From: Cycas panzhihuaensis
Taxonomy: Eukaryota > Cycadophyta
DNA: 64,000 nucleotides
Assembly: GCA_023213395.1 (NCBI GenBank)
Contig: CM041465.1
Location: forward strand, 120,287,741-120,351,740
Direction: 5' to 3'
Numbering within the stretch: the stretch's first letter is position 1; every line of letters starts with the position of its first letter. Positions 47,200 to 58,749 of the stretch are shown in pieces. The translations under genes and the position numbers were made by a program. Under the pieces are notes generated by a model that saw only the letters and a program-made list of their open reading frames with translations, was not told where the DNA came from and ran no database searches.

Positions 47200-48372
47200 G
47201 GCTTTATCATTATTTAAAACTTGACTTTAAGAATCATAATACTATTGAAATTAGCAGTGCAAGGTCTAAATTTAGCATAACTAATTACTAAATAATTAGC
47301 TATCCAACTTATTATTTATAAGCCAATAGGCATATCAAATATTTGTATTATTCCATCCATTATAGAAGCTGCTAGAATCTTTCTATTATGGATAAAGCAA
47401 ATGGAAGTAACTTCTAGTGGATCCTCACCTAGATAGAGGATAATCAATGGTTTCTAAGCCTTTATATTTTACATTGTGGGAGATGTAAATCTCATACGCT
47501 AAATACCATTAGTGCCATGCCCTCTAAAGGATGTTATAGAGATAAAAATTTACTCCACTAAACTGTGCTTTAAATCTACAACATTTGGCAATGCTACACT
47601 GGTACTGAGATCACAAACAACTCATTTTGCATCTACATTCTATGCCTTAATGTCACTCTTTGTTGTTCTTATGAGTAACAAGGCATTTGACTCCCAATCA
47701 AGGGATATGATTTTAACATTATAATAAATTATTATATTTTGGGTTGTTAGAATTGATGAATCATATGTTTAAATACTAACAGTACCATCCATAAATACAT
47801 TTGTAATATTTTTGCCTATTATCCTATAAAATCTTCTTCTCTCTGTGTCTCACCATCTAGATCTTATTCAAAGCTTTCATGTAGCATTGCAATTTAATTT
47901 CTAATTGGTACTTCCCCTGACATTTTTCCTTCTGAGGGTGAAATCATTAATAGATTTTAAATGTTATTCTAATTCAGATACATATGATTCTGAAGCTTGG
48001 GTAGGATGATGACTTAACTACTTTTCAAGTACCTTCTAAAGTGAACTATAAGTGGAAACCAAAACAATTGGCTCTGAATCCTCCTATACCATTGAATTAT
48101 CTTATGCATGTATACCTTTAGTGATTGGCATTAAAATAGGTTCTTGAAAGTTTCTTAGTTCATCTAATTCGTTAACCATGATTATTGATGGCACAACATT
48201 CTTCAAGTATGAAAGTTTTACCTCCATAGTTTGTAATGAATTCCTTAGTTGAGAATATTAGAATGTAGTTGCTTTATCTTGAGCGTCTTAGAACTCACTA
48301 TCTAAAATCTTGATTTTAGTTGCCATATCAACGTGTAACAAGCCTTCCACATTTGCCTTGCTTACCAATTGC
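47200..48372 (-). pseudogene. Intronless WD40 gene fragment (plant WDR91-homologue-like)
   Basis: On the minus strand a Gln/Leu-rich helical stretch (MATKIKILDSEF, KATTF, LRNSLQTMEVKLSYLKN; about 48,350-48,210) is followed by acidic linker sequence. Several WD40 blades come next: FMDGTVSI.TYDSS (about 47,795), ALLLIRTTKSDIKA.NVDAK, VVCDLSTSVALPN, then EVTSICFIHNRKILAASI and MDGIIQIFDMPIGL (about 47,415-47,335). Stops sit where Trp or Gln is expected. This is the arrangement of the plant homologue of WDR91, an endosome-associated WD40 protein; the assignment is from memory of the family. The coding blocks are contiguous for about 1 kb without introns, which suggests a cDNA origin. About 30 residues seem lost before the first visible blade, with a frame change. 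Confidence 0.65.
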
Positions 48373-48374
48373 AT

Positions 48375-48700
48375 TTGGTGAAAAATACAGGCATATATAG
48401 CTTTGATATTTTGTCAAATCGTTTGTGTGCATCTCAAAACTCTTCCCAAATAAGTAATGCTTCCATACCTTAAGTGCATGCACAACTATTATAAATAGGC
48501 CAAAGTTTTTTCCACACTAAAGTGGCCTGCTACTTGGGAATGATAAGCTTCCTGGATAAGCATAAGTCTATGACTACCTTTAGAAGGTACACAAATCTTA
48601 TATAACTTGTATAAGATGTCATCCTTCATATGAAAATATGTATGCTCTCTTTTCTTGTTTGGAACCATAGAAATTGCTCCCTTTATGCTTCATAAAAATT
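48375..48700 (-). pseudogene. Chromovirus relic: integrase zinc finger and RNase H piece
   Basis: The minus strand reads YFHMKDDILYKLYKICVPSK, then HRLMLIQEAYHSQVAGHF, SVEKTLAYL (48,648-48,505), the H2C2 zinc-finger region of a chromovirus integrase. Directly after it, in another frame, HALKVWKHYLFGKSFEMHTN (about 48,495-48,440) and SPNAIGKQGKCGRL match the end of a Ty3 RNase H. In an intact element RNase H precedes the zinc finger, so the pieces are rearranged. Both are in the same orientation as the WD40 fragment that follows. Confidence 0.65.
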
Positions 48701-49569
48701 AGAATCATTAATATACAAGAAATCTAATCATCAAATATAGAGTACTTGGTATGAATGACATATAACATTGCATTTGCTAATTAGGTCAAGAAAATTATAG
48801 CTTTATTTATGGAACTTTTCTTGCATTTGATCACAAGATTAAACTACTACAAGTATGTGATTGACTTGACATGTCTATTATTTTGCATTATTGGGATAAT
48901 GCCTACATTGTGGTTATTTCCTAAATCTTGGAGATGACACTTCTTTGGAATTTGTCAATGTTAGGCAGTGGTGGACCTTAAGAGGTGTGTCAAGCACTCT
49001 CAATCTCACTCATTTATCAATGGGGTCTAAATACCTTAGTATTCATCAACACCACCCTCACCATTAGATATATTTGTTCACTTCTTGTCTATGTCCTATT
49101 ATCCTCTGATTCTATCATTTGACATAAGAATAAAATTGGGTGATCATTTTTTTAATTCACCTATTCCTACCATTGTTGGTCTGTGGAGAGGCTATATTTA
49201 CTAGTAAGAGTGTACACATATTTATTTGCATAAGGCACAAGCATTCATTATTTGTGTAAGCATTGTTTAGCAAATGTTATAGTAGTTAAAAAGAGTGTCT
49301 ATTTAAAATCCCATCATATCATTTTACATGATTATACCTGTATACATCTCGTCTCCATTTATATCTAACTTACCTCTAGTTCTCAATATTGATTCAACCT
49401 CCAAGTCTTTATTTTGGTTTTCCTAATTATAATTATATTTATAGGCCATTGTGTGTCTATTTGAGTATGCGTTTTGAATCTATGTATTAATAATAAGTAT
49501 ATGGTGTGTATGCTTGTTGAACACTTTAAAGCTTCATCACACATGCTTTGTATTATGTATTGGCATGTC
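48701..49569. other. AT-rich interval, nothing recognised
   Basis: This is flanking DNA of element B. It continues at 53,555 after the insertion. No coding signal was found. Confidence 0.4.
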
Positions 49570-49574
49570 TTATC

Positions 49575-49888
49575 TGAATAATGTAATGGAGACGAGAGTG
49601 GAGTAATGAACATATAAATCAATCCATATTGATACTCAAATGCATATTCAAATCATTGTATTCAATCTATATTGATAAAAAAAATAATAAGTTTATAATA
49701 GTGTTGGTGTTAAAGAACATCAGGGGTTTTGGCCCCAAAGATTATATATTTAGAAGGCAAGTGGGAGCCTGCCTTAACCTAAATTCAAAATAATATAAAA
49801 AATAAACAACTTACAATAGAATAATATTGCCTTAATAGCTAGTGTGACTTACATGGTCCTAAGGAAGTAATGAACATCAATCTTAACA
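49575..49888 (-). repeat. 3' LTR of element B
   Basis: It starts TGAATAATG and ends TCTTAACA. It contains ggggttttggccccaaag at 49,723-49,740. It is closely similar to 53,237-53,549. Confidence 0.88.
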
Positions 49889-49903
49889 TTTTCCCCCTTA
49901 ATG
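49889..49903 (-). promoter_or_regulatory. Polypurine tract of element B
   Basis: On the minus strand it is a purine-rich run (cattaagggggaaaa) ending at the 3' LTR. This is where second-strand DNA synthesis would be primed. Confidence 0.75.
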
Positions 49904-50600
49904 TTTATTACATAGATCTTCAAACTTTTCTTTGAACTTATAATACTTGTACTTTATGAAAACTTTAACAGAGAGATTGAACACATATCCTTTAGCTTTG
50001 TTACCATCTTTAAAGTGATCATCAACTCGTATTAATGTCCTTGTGATGTAGTCTTCTTCAATAATGTATGGTTCACGATATTTATCTTCTTGATCTTTTA
50101 CCTTATAGGAGTCAACCAATCACGTCAAAGGTACACATAGTCTCATCAAATGTAATAATGTGATTATTAATTTTATTGGAGTCTTCAATAGTACATGCAA
50201 CATTAGCCATTTCAATAATATTCATATACTCTAACATCTGGCTCATATGAAAAGCATCATTAATATAGTTAGTTTTATTTAGTTCTAAAGTGTCTCCTCT
50301 ATAAACCAATTCCAAGGTATCCTATATAGATTTAGAAGTGGTTATTTCACTAACACTAGTGAAGATAGTATTATCTATTGTACAAAAAATTAAGGCTAAA
50401 ACTTCATGATCCTTTTTTAAATATTTTTTAAATATTTGTTCTTCCTCTAAAGTAGAATTGACACTTAAATCATGATAACTATTATTCATATAATTCCACA
50501 AAATTTTAGTGATAAAAAGTGTTTTCATCAAAATTTTCTAAGGTAAAAACTTAGTGCCATCTAATATGAGAATTATCATATCATCTAGATAGGTTGCCAT
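49898..50600 (-). pseudogene. Gag-like ORF of element B
   Basis: The minus strand has an ATG at 50,600, then LILDGTKFLP with the next Trp replaced by TAG, KILWNYMNNSYHDL, KDHEVLALIFCTIDNTIF, TSVSEITTSKSI, then a second Trp-to-stop, DTLELVYRGDTLELNK. One frame holds to 50,112, about 163 codons with only these two stops. It is a copia-type (UBN2) Gag. A C-terminal part in a second frame (50,119-49,898) ends in YKYYKFKEKFEDLCNKH. Element A has the same C-terminal block, so it is a real conserved part of the protein and a frameshift separates the two here. No zinc knuckle was seen, which is unusual for Gag. Confidence 0.75.
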
Positions 50601-50639
50601 TATAAACATTATAATCTTATTAATCACATAAGATTCCTT

Positions 50640-53190
50640 TTAATATTTAATAAGAAAGCAATATTGAAATATGTAATAAATCTCCTTTCATATGATCTTT
50701 CAATAAGATTCTTTCTTAATCAATAAAAAGAAGGTAATTAGGCAATAAAATAAAAAATATATATCCTTAAAACAATACAAGATAAATGTTCTCTTTTGAA
50801 ATGAAAAAATTATACAATGAATAATCCTTTCAAAATGATATATGTGAACCTTAAAAGATAAATGCCTATGAAATGAGATTATAATTATACAATGTAATGC
50901 ATTTTATTTGAGCTTTTAAGTATAATAGAGATGGCCTTAAATTAACTTTAGATATGTTTTACTAATGGGCCAAAAAATAACTTGAAATATACATGAATTT
51001 ATAAATAAATGCCTTTTTAATCAATGGAAAGATAACTTAGTAATAAAAAGAAAGAATATCCTTTTAAATTAGATTCAATGAATGCTTTTACAAAATAACT
51101 TTCATAAGGATTCAAATAAACTTTAAAAGGGAAATGATCTAAAACAACTAAATACACCTTGAAATACTTTTGAGAGCTAAAATGGAGCAAAATGAGCCTT
51201 CTATTTGTTTCACTATATAGATGAAACCATTAAGAATAAATAAACAGTTAATATTCTTCTATATGAGCTCTTTTAATCTAAAGAAAAATGTAAGGTATGC
51301 TTATGAAAATAATCCTAAAATATGCTCATGTGTTTCACTTTAAATGCATATTGAAGTGAATATTTTAAAGAGGTAAAACTAACCTTAAATAAGCAGAAAA
51401 TATGCCTTAAAAGAGCTTTAGAATTAAATTTATAAGCTAAAAGATAAAGTAACAGCTTTAGAATATAGTTATAAGGAGTTTGAGTACACAAATTTAAAAC
51501 TTTTGTTTCCAACTGAGTTTTTTTTCTTTAAGAGGCCAAAGTAGGGCTAAATAGCTACAAAACTCAATTATGAGCCTCTAAAGTAGATAAAAAGTTATCA
51601 ATAACTGATTAACAGCTCAATAATAAATAAATATGCCAAGTTAGAATGAAAATTTACTTGAAATATTTAAAAATAAGCTAAATTAGGGTCAAACAGAAGC
51701 CTTAAATTCACTAGCATCAAAACCCTATAAAATAGTTTCAAATCTCATTAAAAATTACTTCAATGCATAGATAACTGAAATACCATTTCAACATGTCTAG
51801 TCCTTCAAAAAATAGATGCCTCGATCAAAAATTATAATGAAAATAGCATAAGGACCCTTTTATGGTAAATAAATTTAAAAAATGAGGGGTTATGCCCCTA
51901 AGACGAAAGGTCGCTAGTCACATAGGTGCTAATGTGACTAGTCGCTAGGGTCTAAAGGGGGTTACAAACTTGAAAATATATAAAATATGGTTAATCCCCT
52001 TAAAAATCAAAATTATAATCAAGAATTAATTTGGAATTAAAACCTAGCCCCTTAACATGAAAAATAAGGTCACATGGGGATATAATATGACCAAAAATTG
52101 ATGGCAAAGGGGGCTACACCAAAATTGCACCCACAGAACTCAAAATAAATCAAATTTAATTTAATTTTTATAAACTTTAGATAAAATATATAAATTTTCT
52201 TAGAAAAATAAATGCTCGTTAACGACGATAACCAAATGGAAAAAAATGCAACAAATCAATTAAAAAATAAATTGATTTAATTATTACAGGGGCGAGGAGA
52301 TTTGCTCTGAAAATATATATTAAGATATATAAAAAATATATTAAGAAATGATGAAAAATAAAATGAAAAATGAAAAAAAGTATCTGCCTACACGAATGCG
52401 ATCTAAACCCTGGGCGAGCATCTAAATAATGAGACATAGGGTGAAATCAAATATTTTGCTATTTGTTCTTAATACAAGATGGAAGAATGTAATTAGCTTT
52501 CTACCATGTAGATGAAGGATGAACATAAATAGTTTTTTGTGGAGCACAGAGCTACCACACAACCAGAGGAGAGATGCTAGAGAGTTGGTAATGTGATATA
52601 GGTCAGAATCAGGTCAAAGCACAACTTTGACTTTGCCTTGAGATGAGTAATAATGAGGCAACGATGGTTGATGAATAAATCCATGTGAGCGATGATGATG
52701 ACTTGTAGAGAAAATATACCTCCACGATTATGCACTCTATTTCAAAACCCCTGGACTAATTTTATACATAGAACGTATGGCAAGATAATCAATGGAGTAG
52801 GTTTAATTCGTGAGTAGAAGAATGAAGTCAATAAGGATGAAACAAATGAGATACTACAAAATAAAAATATGCCAGTTGGTATTGATTGCAGAACATATCA
52901 CATATAAATGTCGATGTAATGCCAATGACAGAGTATTTTCCTCAAATGATTTAGGGAGGGAGAAACTAGGAGTCTCTATAGAGAAGACTCTTAATAAAGA
53001 AATAATGTCATATTTTACTACTGAGTAGGCTACTCAAGCTATGAATGATGCACCAAAGAAAGGGCACATGAAATATTTAACAAATGATTATATAAAATAT
53101 TATTGTTGATAATATTGTAAACTGAGTAAATATGAAAAAAGACTTTCCATGCTTTGTATAAACTTAGGACCTCTGATTTCTAGGAGCAAT
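50640..53190 (-). other. AU-rich leader of element B
   Basis: It is non-coding and lies between the primer-binding site and the gag-like ORF. It shares blocks with the leader of element A: around 51,800-51,960 (gatcaaaaattata, ggggttatgcccc) against 11,960-12,070, and the short aaatgagctttaaa-like repeats at 50,830-51,480. Confidence 0.55.
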
Positions 53191-53234
53191 AGCTTTGATA
53201 CCATGTGAAGATCATATATGAGGCTCTAATGCCA
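53191..53234 (-). promoter_or_regulatory. Duplicated primer-binding site of element B
   Basis: Two copies of the same junction lie about 31 bp apart. 53,192-53,203 reads TGGTATCAAAGC on the minus strand and 53,223-53,234 reads TGGCATTAGAGC. Each is followed on the plus strand by two bases and then TGAAG, the first bases of the LTR. Both resemble the initiator-Met primer site. Confidence 0.7.
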
Positions 53235-53236
53235 TA

Positions 53237-53549
53237 TGAAGAATATAATGGAGATGAGAGTGGAGCAATGAACACATAAATCCATCCATATTGATACTCA
53301 AATACATGTTCAAATCATTGTATTCAATCCATACTGATAAAAAAGATAACAAATTTATAATAGTGTTAAAGTTAAAGAACACTCAGGGTTTTGGCCCCAA
53401 AGATTACATATTCGAGAGGCAGGCGGGAGCCCACCTCAACCTAAATTCAAAATAATATAAAAAATAAAAAACTTATAATAGAATAATATTACCTTAATGG
53501 CTGATGCGGTTTGCATGGTCCTAAGGAAGTAATGAATATTAATCTAATC
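53237..53549 (-). repeat. 5' LTR of element B
   Basis: It starts TGAAGAATATAATGG. It contains gggttttggccccaaag near 53,386. The outer end is slightly degraded compared with the left LTR and is followed by ttatc. Confidence 0.85.
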
Positions 53550-53554
53550 TTATC

Positions 53555-55449
53555 TCATATTCATGCATTCTTATCTTACATATAATTTTACTTACTGGTG
53601 TCTATAGGATTAGATTGTGGTCTGAATTTGAGATACATATCTTATTTGGCTATAGTGTTCTGTGCTCTACAAGTTTATTCATCTAATATAATATTAGCAA
53701 TTGTAGTTGCGACCTATAAATTCATTCTTGTGTGTTTTGACTGGTATTTAGCATATATGCTCTAGTCATCCCCATAGTCTATGGGCATATTGCATTGATT
53801 ATCACTCAATATATTAGTGCCTTGCATGGCTACATATGAGGATTATGCCTTACATTGGATTTTAAGTTGCATAGTATTCATAAGAGAGTAATGTTCTAAG
53901 GGGAAATAATATACAACTTTGAGTGCTTATTTGTTTACATGACTTACTAGTTTATTTGTGTTTGTAGTTGTAACTAATCGTTTAGGTGCTCAATCAACTT
54001 GCATTATGTCTGTGTATTTATCTCTCACTTCCTATGTTAGTATTATAAATCATACTATATTTGGATTTATATTCATGCCTAATAGAGTTGGGTTTATGCT
54101 TATATTTATTCTTAACTAGTTATTATATCCTTATATCTCAATATTATTTTTTATTCTATTTTTCTTAAGGTGATAATAATAGCATATTCATAAGCATCTC
54201 GACGAGTTATTTAGTATTCTAGTTAGCACATTCTCTATTTAGCATGATAATCTTGGTTGACATTCAGAGTCATATCCCTCTCTACCATTGCATTATATTT
54301 GTATTAACCTAAATGATTATGCTTGGGGTCATTATGTGTCTGTTCTTATCCAATCATTAAAATGTCTATATGTCTAGGTTAAAAAGTTACCACACATTGT
54401 GGAATCTAGTTCTTCTGTACATTCTTTACATATTTGTATGTGTAGTATGCAGTATGCCAAGATTTACATGTATGTTGTAAGAATTAATGGATCATCCATA
54501 TACCTTTCCTTATGTAATGGATACCATTGTCTATTTGAGTCTTATATTAGTCAACACACTATTCATCTCTTTAAAATTGTCCCATCATCTTGTCTTATTG
54601 ATAGTTTGATTTTTCCATTTTAATAAATAGGTGGGAATCTCATGATACATAGAGGGCATATATGAAGGTATAGTCAAAGACTATATTGAGTTTATGAAGT
54701 TTTTACATCTAATGAAGTGTTTTCCTTGAGTTTATTACCATTAGCATGGTGTTTTGTCATCTGCAAAGGAAATTTAATAACAAACATTAAAGGAGTTTTT
54801 TTCTCTCTAGGTTACATAATCTAAGAAATTGAACTAGTTTTCATGTTTTGCTAAGTTTACTTGTTTGTAGGGCCCCTTTTCATTAAACCTGTAGGTCACA
54901 TAAATAACCAAGTAACCAAAATAATTTTTTAAAGGGGTTTAATTACATTTTTAAAAGAGCCTGTACTATTTTAAGCACTTGTTTTTGCTTCAACAAGTAT
55001 AATTGTTATATATAGGGCTCGTTTTTAAATCCGTCAACTTTAGAGTGATATTCACTTTCACCTAAACTAAATGAGTGGTCACACACCTATATTGGATTTA
55101 TATCTAGTGGTTTATTTAATGAGTCAAAGTTGATGTAAATTTTCATTGTAGTTTATGCACTAAGGGCATACCTCTTTGTAATATTAAAGGTATAACTTTT
55201 CCATAAGGTCTTAGAATTAATTATTGTTTAAAGTGTTAGATTCATATTTTGATTCTTTATAAAGTTAATGGTTATTTGAATATTTTTAAAATCATTTATT
55301 ATTATTTTAATATTCAAATTTAATGTAGGTTTAAGGGATTCTTACGAGTTGACCCTTTAAATAAACTTAGCAAAAATTTTACTTTATAATCATAATCTAA
55401 TACAAAAATATTTATCTTGGAGGAGGTTGAGTCCTAATTTGGACACTTG
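53555..55449. other. AT-rich interval, nothing recognised
   Basis: No domain was found on either strand. The 5' LTR and leader of the plus-strand copia relic E probably lie in its right part, but no LTR termini could be set. Confidence 0.35.
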
Positions 55450-56185
55450 TGTATGTTCCAAAATTGAAGGGGGATAATTTAGGTTGTGGTTAAGTGCTTT
55501 TATTATCTTGTTTAGTGCACTTTTTTAATTCTTCATTTTCAAAGAAATTTATCTTTCAAAGTAATTTTTACTTTATTATAGCATCTAACATAAGTAATGT
55601 AATGGTACCTAAGTTTGATGGTGTTAATTTTTTAGATTGGAGTTATAGAATAAAGCCTATTTTTGTATTAAAATATATATGGAAGTTAATTAAAAATAAA
55701 TATGGTACATTTGATCCCAACCCTATTACAAATAAGAAGAAGACTTTCAAGAAGAATAAAAAGAGAGAGAATAAATCTTTGGTATTCATATTTTAAGCAT
55801 TGGAAGACCACATGTTTTAAAGAATAAGTGAGGTGACTATATCAAAGGAGGCATGGGATGCTTTAAAGATCACCTACAAAGGGGTTGTTATGTCAAAACT
55901 TTACATATTAAAGAGTAAATTTGAAAAATATAAAATGAATAACAATGAGGGGATTAATAACTTCGTAACCAAGGTACAGGTCTTAGTTAATCAAATTAGG
56001 GTCTTAGGAGAAGTTATTAATGAATAAATAATGGTAGAAAAAAATTTCAAGTATGTTAGTGATATTAAGAGGTTTAAAATAATAGCCACAAGTATTGAGG
56101 TCTCTAAAGACCATACAACACTTAAAGTCAATCAACTTAGCACCATGTTTTAAGTTATGGAAGAAAAAAAAGATATTAGTGAGTC

Positions 56186-56190
56186 ATTAG
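56186..56190. repeat. Target-site duplication of solo LTR, left (attag)
   Basis: It is identical to 56,826-56,830. Confidence 0.88.
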
Positions 56191-56825
56191 TGTTGAAAAG
56201 ACAAAGTCCTAATAACCTGAAACCACCACTAAGTTTTAAACTATTTTGTAACTAGTTATAGGAATTGAAACTAAAATTTAACATGCAAGTTCTTAAACTA
56301 GATATAATACAATAAAATGAATAAGAAAGCCAAAACATCACATATACACTTGATATAATATGGTAAAACCCTAGCAACGTGTTAGGGAAATATCTACACA
56401 GGAAATATATCAATCTTTATTATTAAAGAATGGAGAAATGTACATAATCTATAGCAGAATGCTAACAGCAATAACAACTAGTTACCCAACTCTTCACGGT
56501 ACATCCAATACATCAAACACCATCAACATAATGAAAAAACACCATAAATCAGGCTATATGAGAGAGTCATACAAGGCACAAATCTCGACCATAGAATCTA
56601 GGGTATTTTGAGTAAACGACCTCGATTCTCTTTACATTTTAGTATGCTTTTCAGTGCTAGCTTTTTTGGATTGGGGCTATCACCCTTGAATGGGGGGTTT
56701 TGGCTCCCCTGCATTTCCATCTAAGGGGGCCCGCCTCAAACCCTCGAGGAAGTTTGGAGAGGAAACTGTATTACCAACCTGTCAAAATTTTATCCTCCAA
56801 AACATTGTTATCGCATTACTTAACA
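56191..56825. repeat. Solo LTR (635 bp) inside the gag of element E
   Basis: It begins TGTTGAAAAG and ends CTTAACA, and is flanked on both sides by attag. Reading through the duplication restores the gag context of element E. No internal region is present, so the rest of the element was lost by LTR-LTR recombination. Near 56,692-56,740 it shares the ggttttggctcccc and ggcccgcctcaaacc core with the LTRs of element B. Confidence 0.88.
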
Positions 56826-56830
56826 ATTAG
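56826..56830. repeat. Target-site duplication of solo LTR, right (attag)
   Basis: It is identical to 56,186-56,190. Confidence 0.88.
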
Positions 56831-57993
56831 AATATGTATTTTCCACTAAGATAAAGATTAGGCTATCCTGTGAAAGTCAAAATTCTAGGGAAAGAGGTTA
56901 ATCTCTTAAAGGAAGAGGATAAAACTTTAGAAACTAAAGGTAATTTCATCAAGATTAAGGTCAAGGTTAATTTTATCAAGGATAAGGTCAATTTAAAGGA
57001 CAAGGATAATTCCATCAAGGCTAATATAATTAAGATCAAGGATGAGGTTTTGGATCTCAAGGAAGAAGAAGAGGACAAAGTCTAAGGGGAAGGAATCAAG
57101 GATAAAGAGGAAGGAGTCTTAGAATTAGAGGAAGATGAACAATATAATGTTCCTATTGTCATAGAAATAAATATTTAGAAAATAATTATTTCACAGAAGG
57201 ATCCAACATATACAGAGGATCAATAAATACAATAATTAAAGGACCAAAGGAGAGTAAAAAACTTTTTTTATTAAGTATAATGGCCAATGAAAAGAAGGAT
57301 GGTTAGTATATTAATTCAAGTTACTCTACTCATATAATACATTAAAAAGAATAGTTTAAAGAATTGGATAATACTTAAATAAATAAAATAATATTTACGG
57401 ATACTACTACTCAAGTTGTAATAGGTAAATGGAGTGTAATTATCTAAATAAATTTTGGAGAGATTAAGTATATCAACGATGTACTTCATATCCCTATACT
57501 TAAGAAAAACTTACTATCAATTGGATAAATGATGGAATAAAAGTATAAAGCTATCTTTAATAATAGTGAGTGTATCATTATGGATAAGTTAAAGAATGAA
57601 GTAATGGTTACTAAGCGTCAAATGATAGGTAATAGATTATTTAAGTTAGTCATACACCCAAGTGACTACTATATCTTAAAGACATCAATTGATGTAGATA
57701 GTGAGACTTAGCATAAAAGATTTGGCTATATAAATTATAACAACTTAGTATTAAGGAAAAAAAAAATGGTGATTAGTCTACCTAATATTGAATATGGTAA
57801 AGAGGTTTATAAGGAATATATATTACGCAAACAACAAAGGAAAGGATTTTCAAATGATAATTATAGGGCAAATGGGCCATTACTACTTATGAACATAAAT
57901 CTATGTGGATTAATAGATGTACCATCACTTGGAAGAACTAAGTAAAAGGAGAGGATCTAGCCTTCATATCTATTTACTATACACAAAGGCAAA

Positions 57994-58249
57994 TGTGGGA
58001 GTAAGAGAGACTTGAGAGAAAAAGAGTAGCTCTCACAAAATAGGGAGGTAAGAATGAGCCTCTTCTATTGAGCTTTGCTTTATATTGATGAGAGAGTATA
58101 TTAGGATTAGGGTTTTTCCTAATGAGATGAAATTACATATAATGTACATAAAAGTACATTTCACTTAAATGATCTAATTTAAAGTTCACTTAAGACCCTT
58201 TTAGAAATAATAAACCAATGTAATGATCCTGTGGTATTAACTAATTTCA
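57994..58249 (-). repeat. 3' LTR of element D
   Basis: It begins TGTGGGAGTAAGAGAG and ends AATTTCA, followed by atccccccctttatg (58,250-58,264), the complement of a strong polypurine tract. No second copy lies in the window. Confidence 0.75.
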
Positions 58250-58749
58250 ATCCCCCCCTTTATGATAGAAGGTCATTTCATCCTATTTTATTCTATCTTA
58301 TGAGGTCTTTATTTGAGCCTCTTACAAAGAAAACTACTATGACACTTTTGTAGGAAATCCTCATGGGGGAAAAACCCATAAACTTTCTAGTCTACTAACC
58401 TAGCTTAGGTGGTTCTTTGAATGGAGATGGATAGCTAATCAGTACAATAAATTTTATAGTTATAATCTACTAAGTCTCCATATACTATTTAGTCATACCC
58501 CATGCCCTTTCAGATTTTCACAGATTCTAATTTTTTGAAATGGCACACAACCTTTATTCTTTCGCACCTATAAGGGATTTTTATGAATAGGATATAGCTG
58601 AGTCTTACTCTTGTCATTTTGCGCCCACAAGGGATTTTCACGAATGAGACATAGTATGATGGTCTTATTATTATCTCCTTCAATTAGTTAGAGATAGAGG
58701 TCCTAAGGCTAAGCTACCTTCATAACTATTCAAACTTCACCTTTTACAG

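Larger units (their letters stand above)
49575..53549 (-). mobile_element. Element B: second copy of the gag-only LTR family
   Basis: LTRs at 49,575-49,888 and 53,237-53,549 are flanked by ttatc (49,570-49,574 and 53,550-53,554). The primer-binding site is next to the right LTR and a polypyrimidine tract (ttttcccccttaatg) next to the left one. Total length is about 3.98 kb, matching element A without its LINE. The only recognisable protein is a copia-type Gag-like ORF near the 3' LTR; the rest is AU-rich leader. The LTRs are closer to each other than those of element A and the ORF has fewer stops, so B is probably the younger copy. Confidence 0.9.
55450..57993 (+). mobile_element. Element E: plus-strand Ty1/copia relic, interrupted twice
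   Basis: The plus strand has Gag: VPKFDGVNFLDWSYRIKPIF (55,600 onward), TISKEAWDALKITYKG, NNFVTKVQVLVNQIRVLGE. The Gag is cut by a solo LTR at 56,191. After it comes a Lys/Asp-rich low-complexity part (56,870-57,085), then the protease end and pre-integrase region: SISTMYF-like sequence, NLLSIG-like residues, HKRFGYINYNNL near 57,715 with the preceding Trp now a stop, and LRKQQRKGFSNDN. The integrase core start (NINLCGLIDVPSLGR, near 57,930) is the last recognisable part before the LTR of element D begins at 57,994. The remainder of pol should lie beyond element D, outside the window. Confidence 0.7.
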
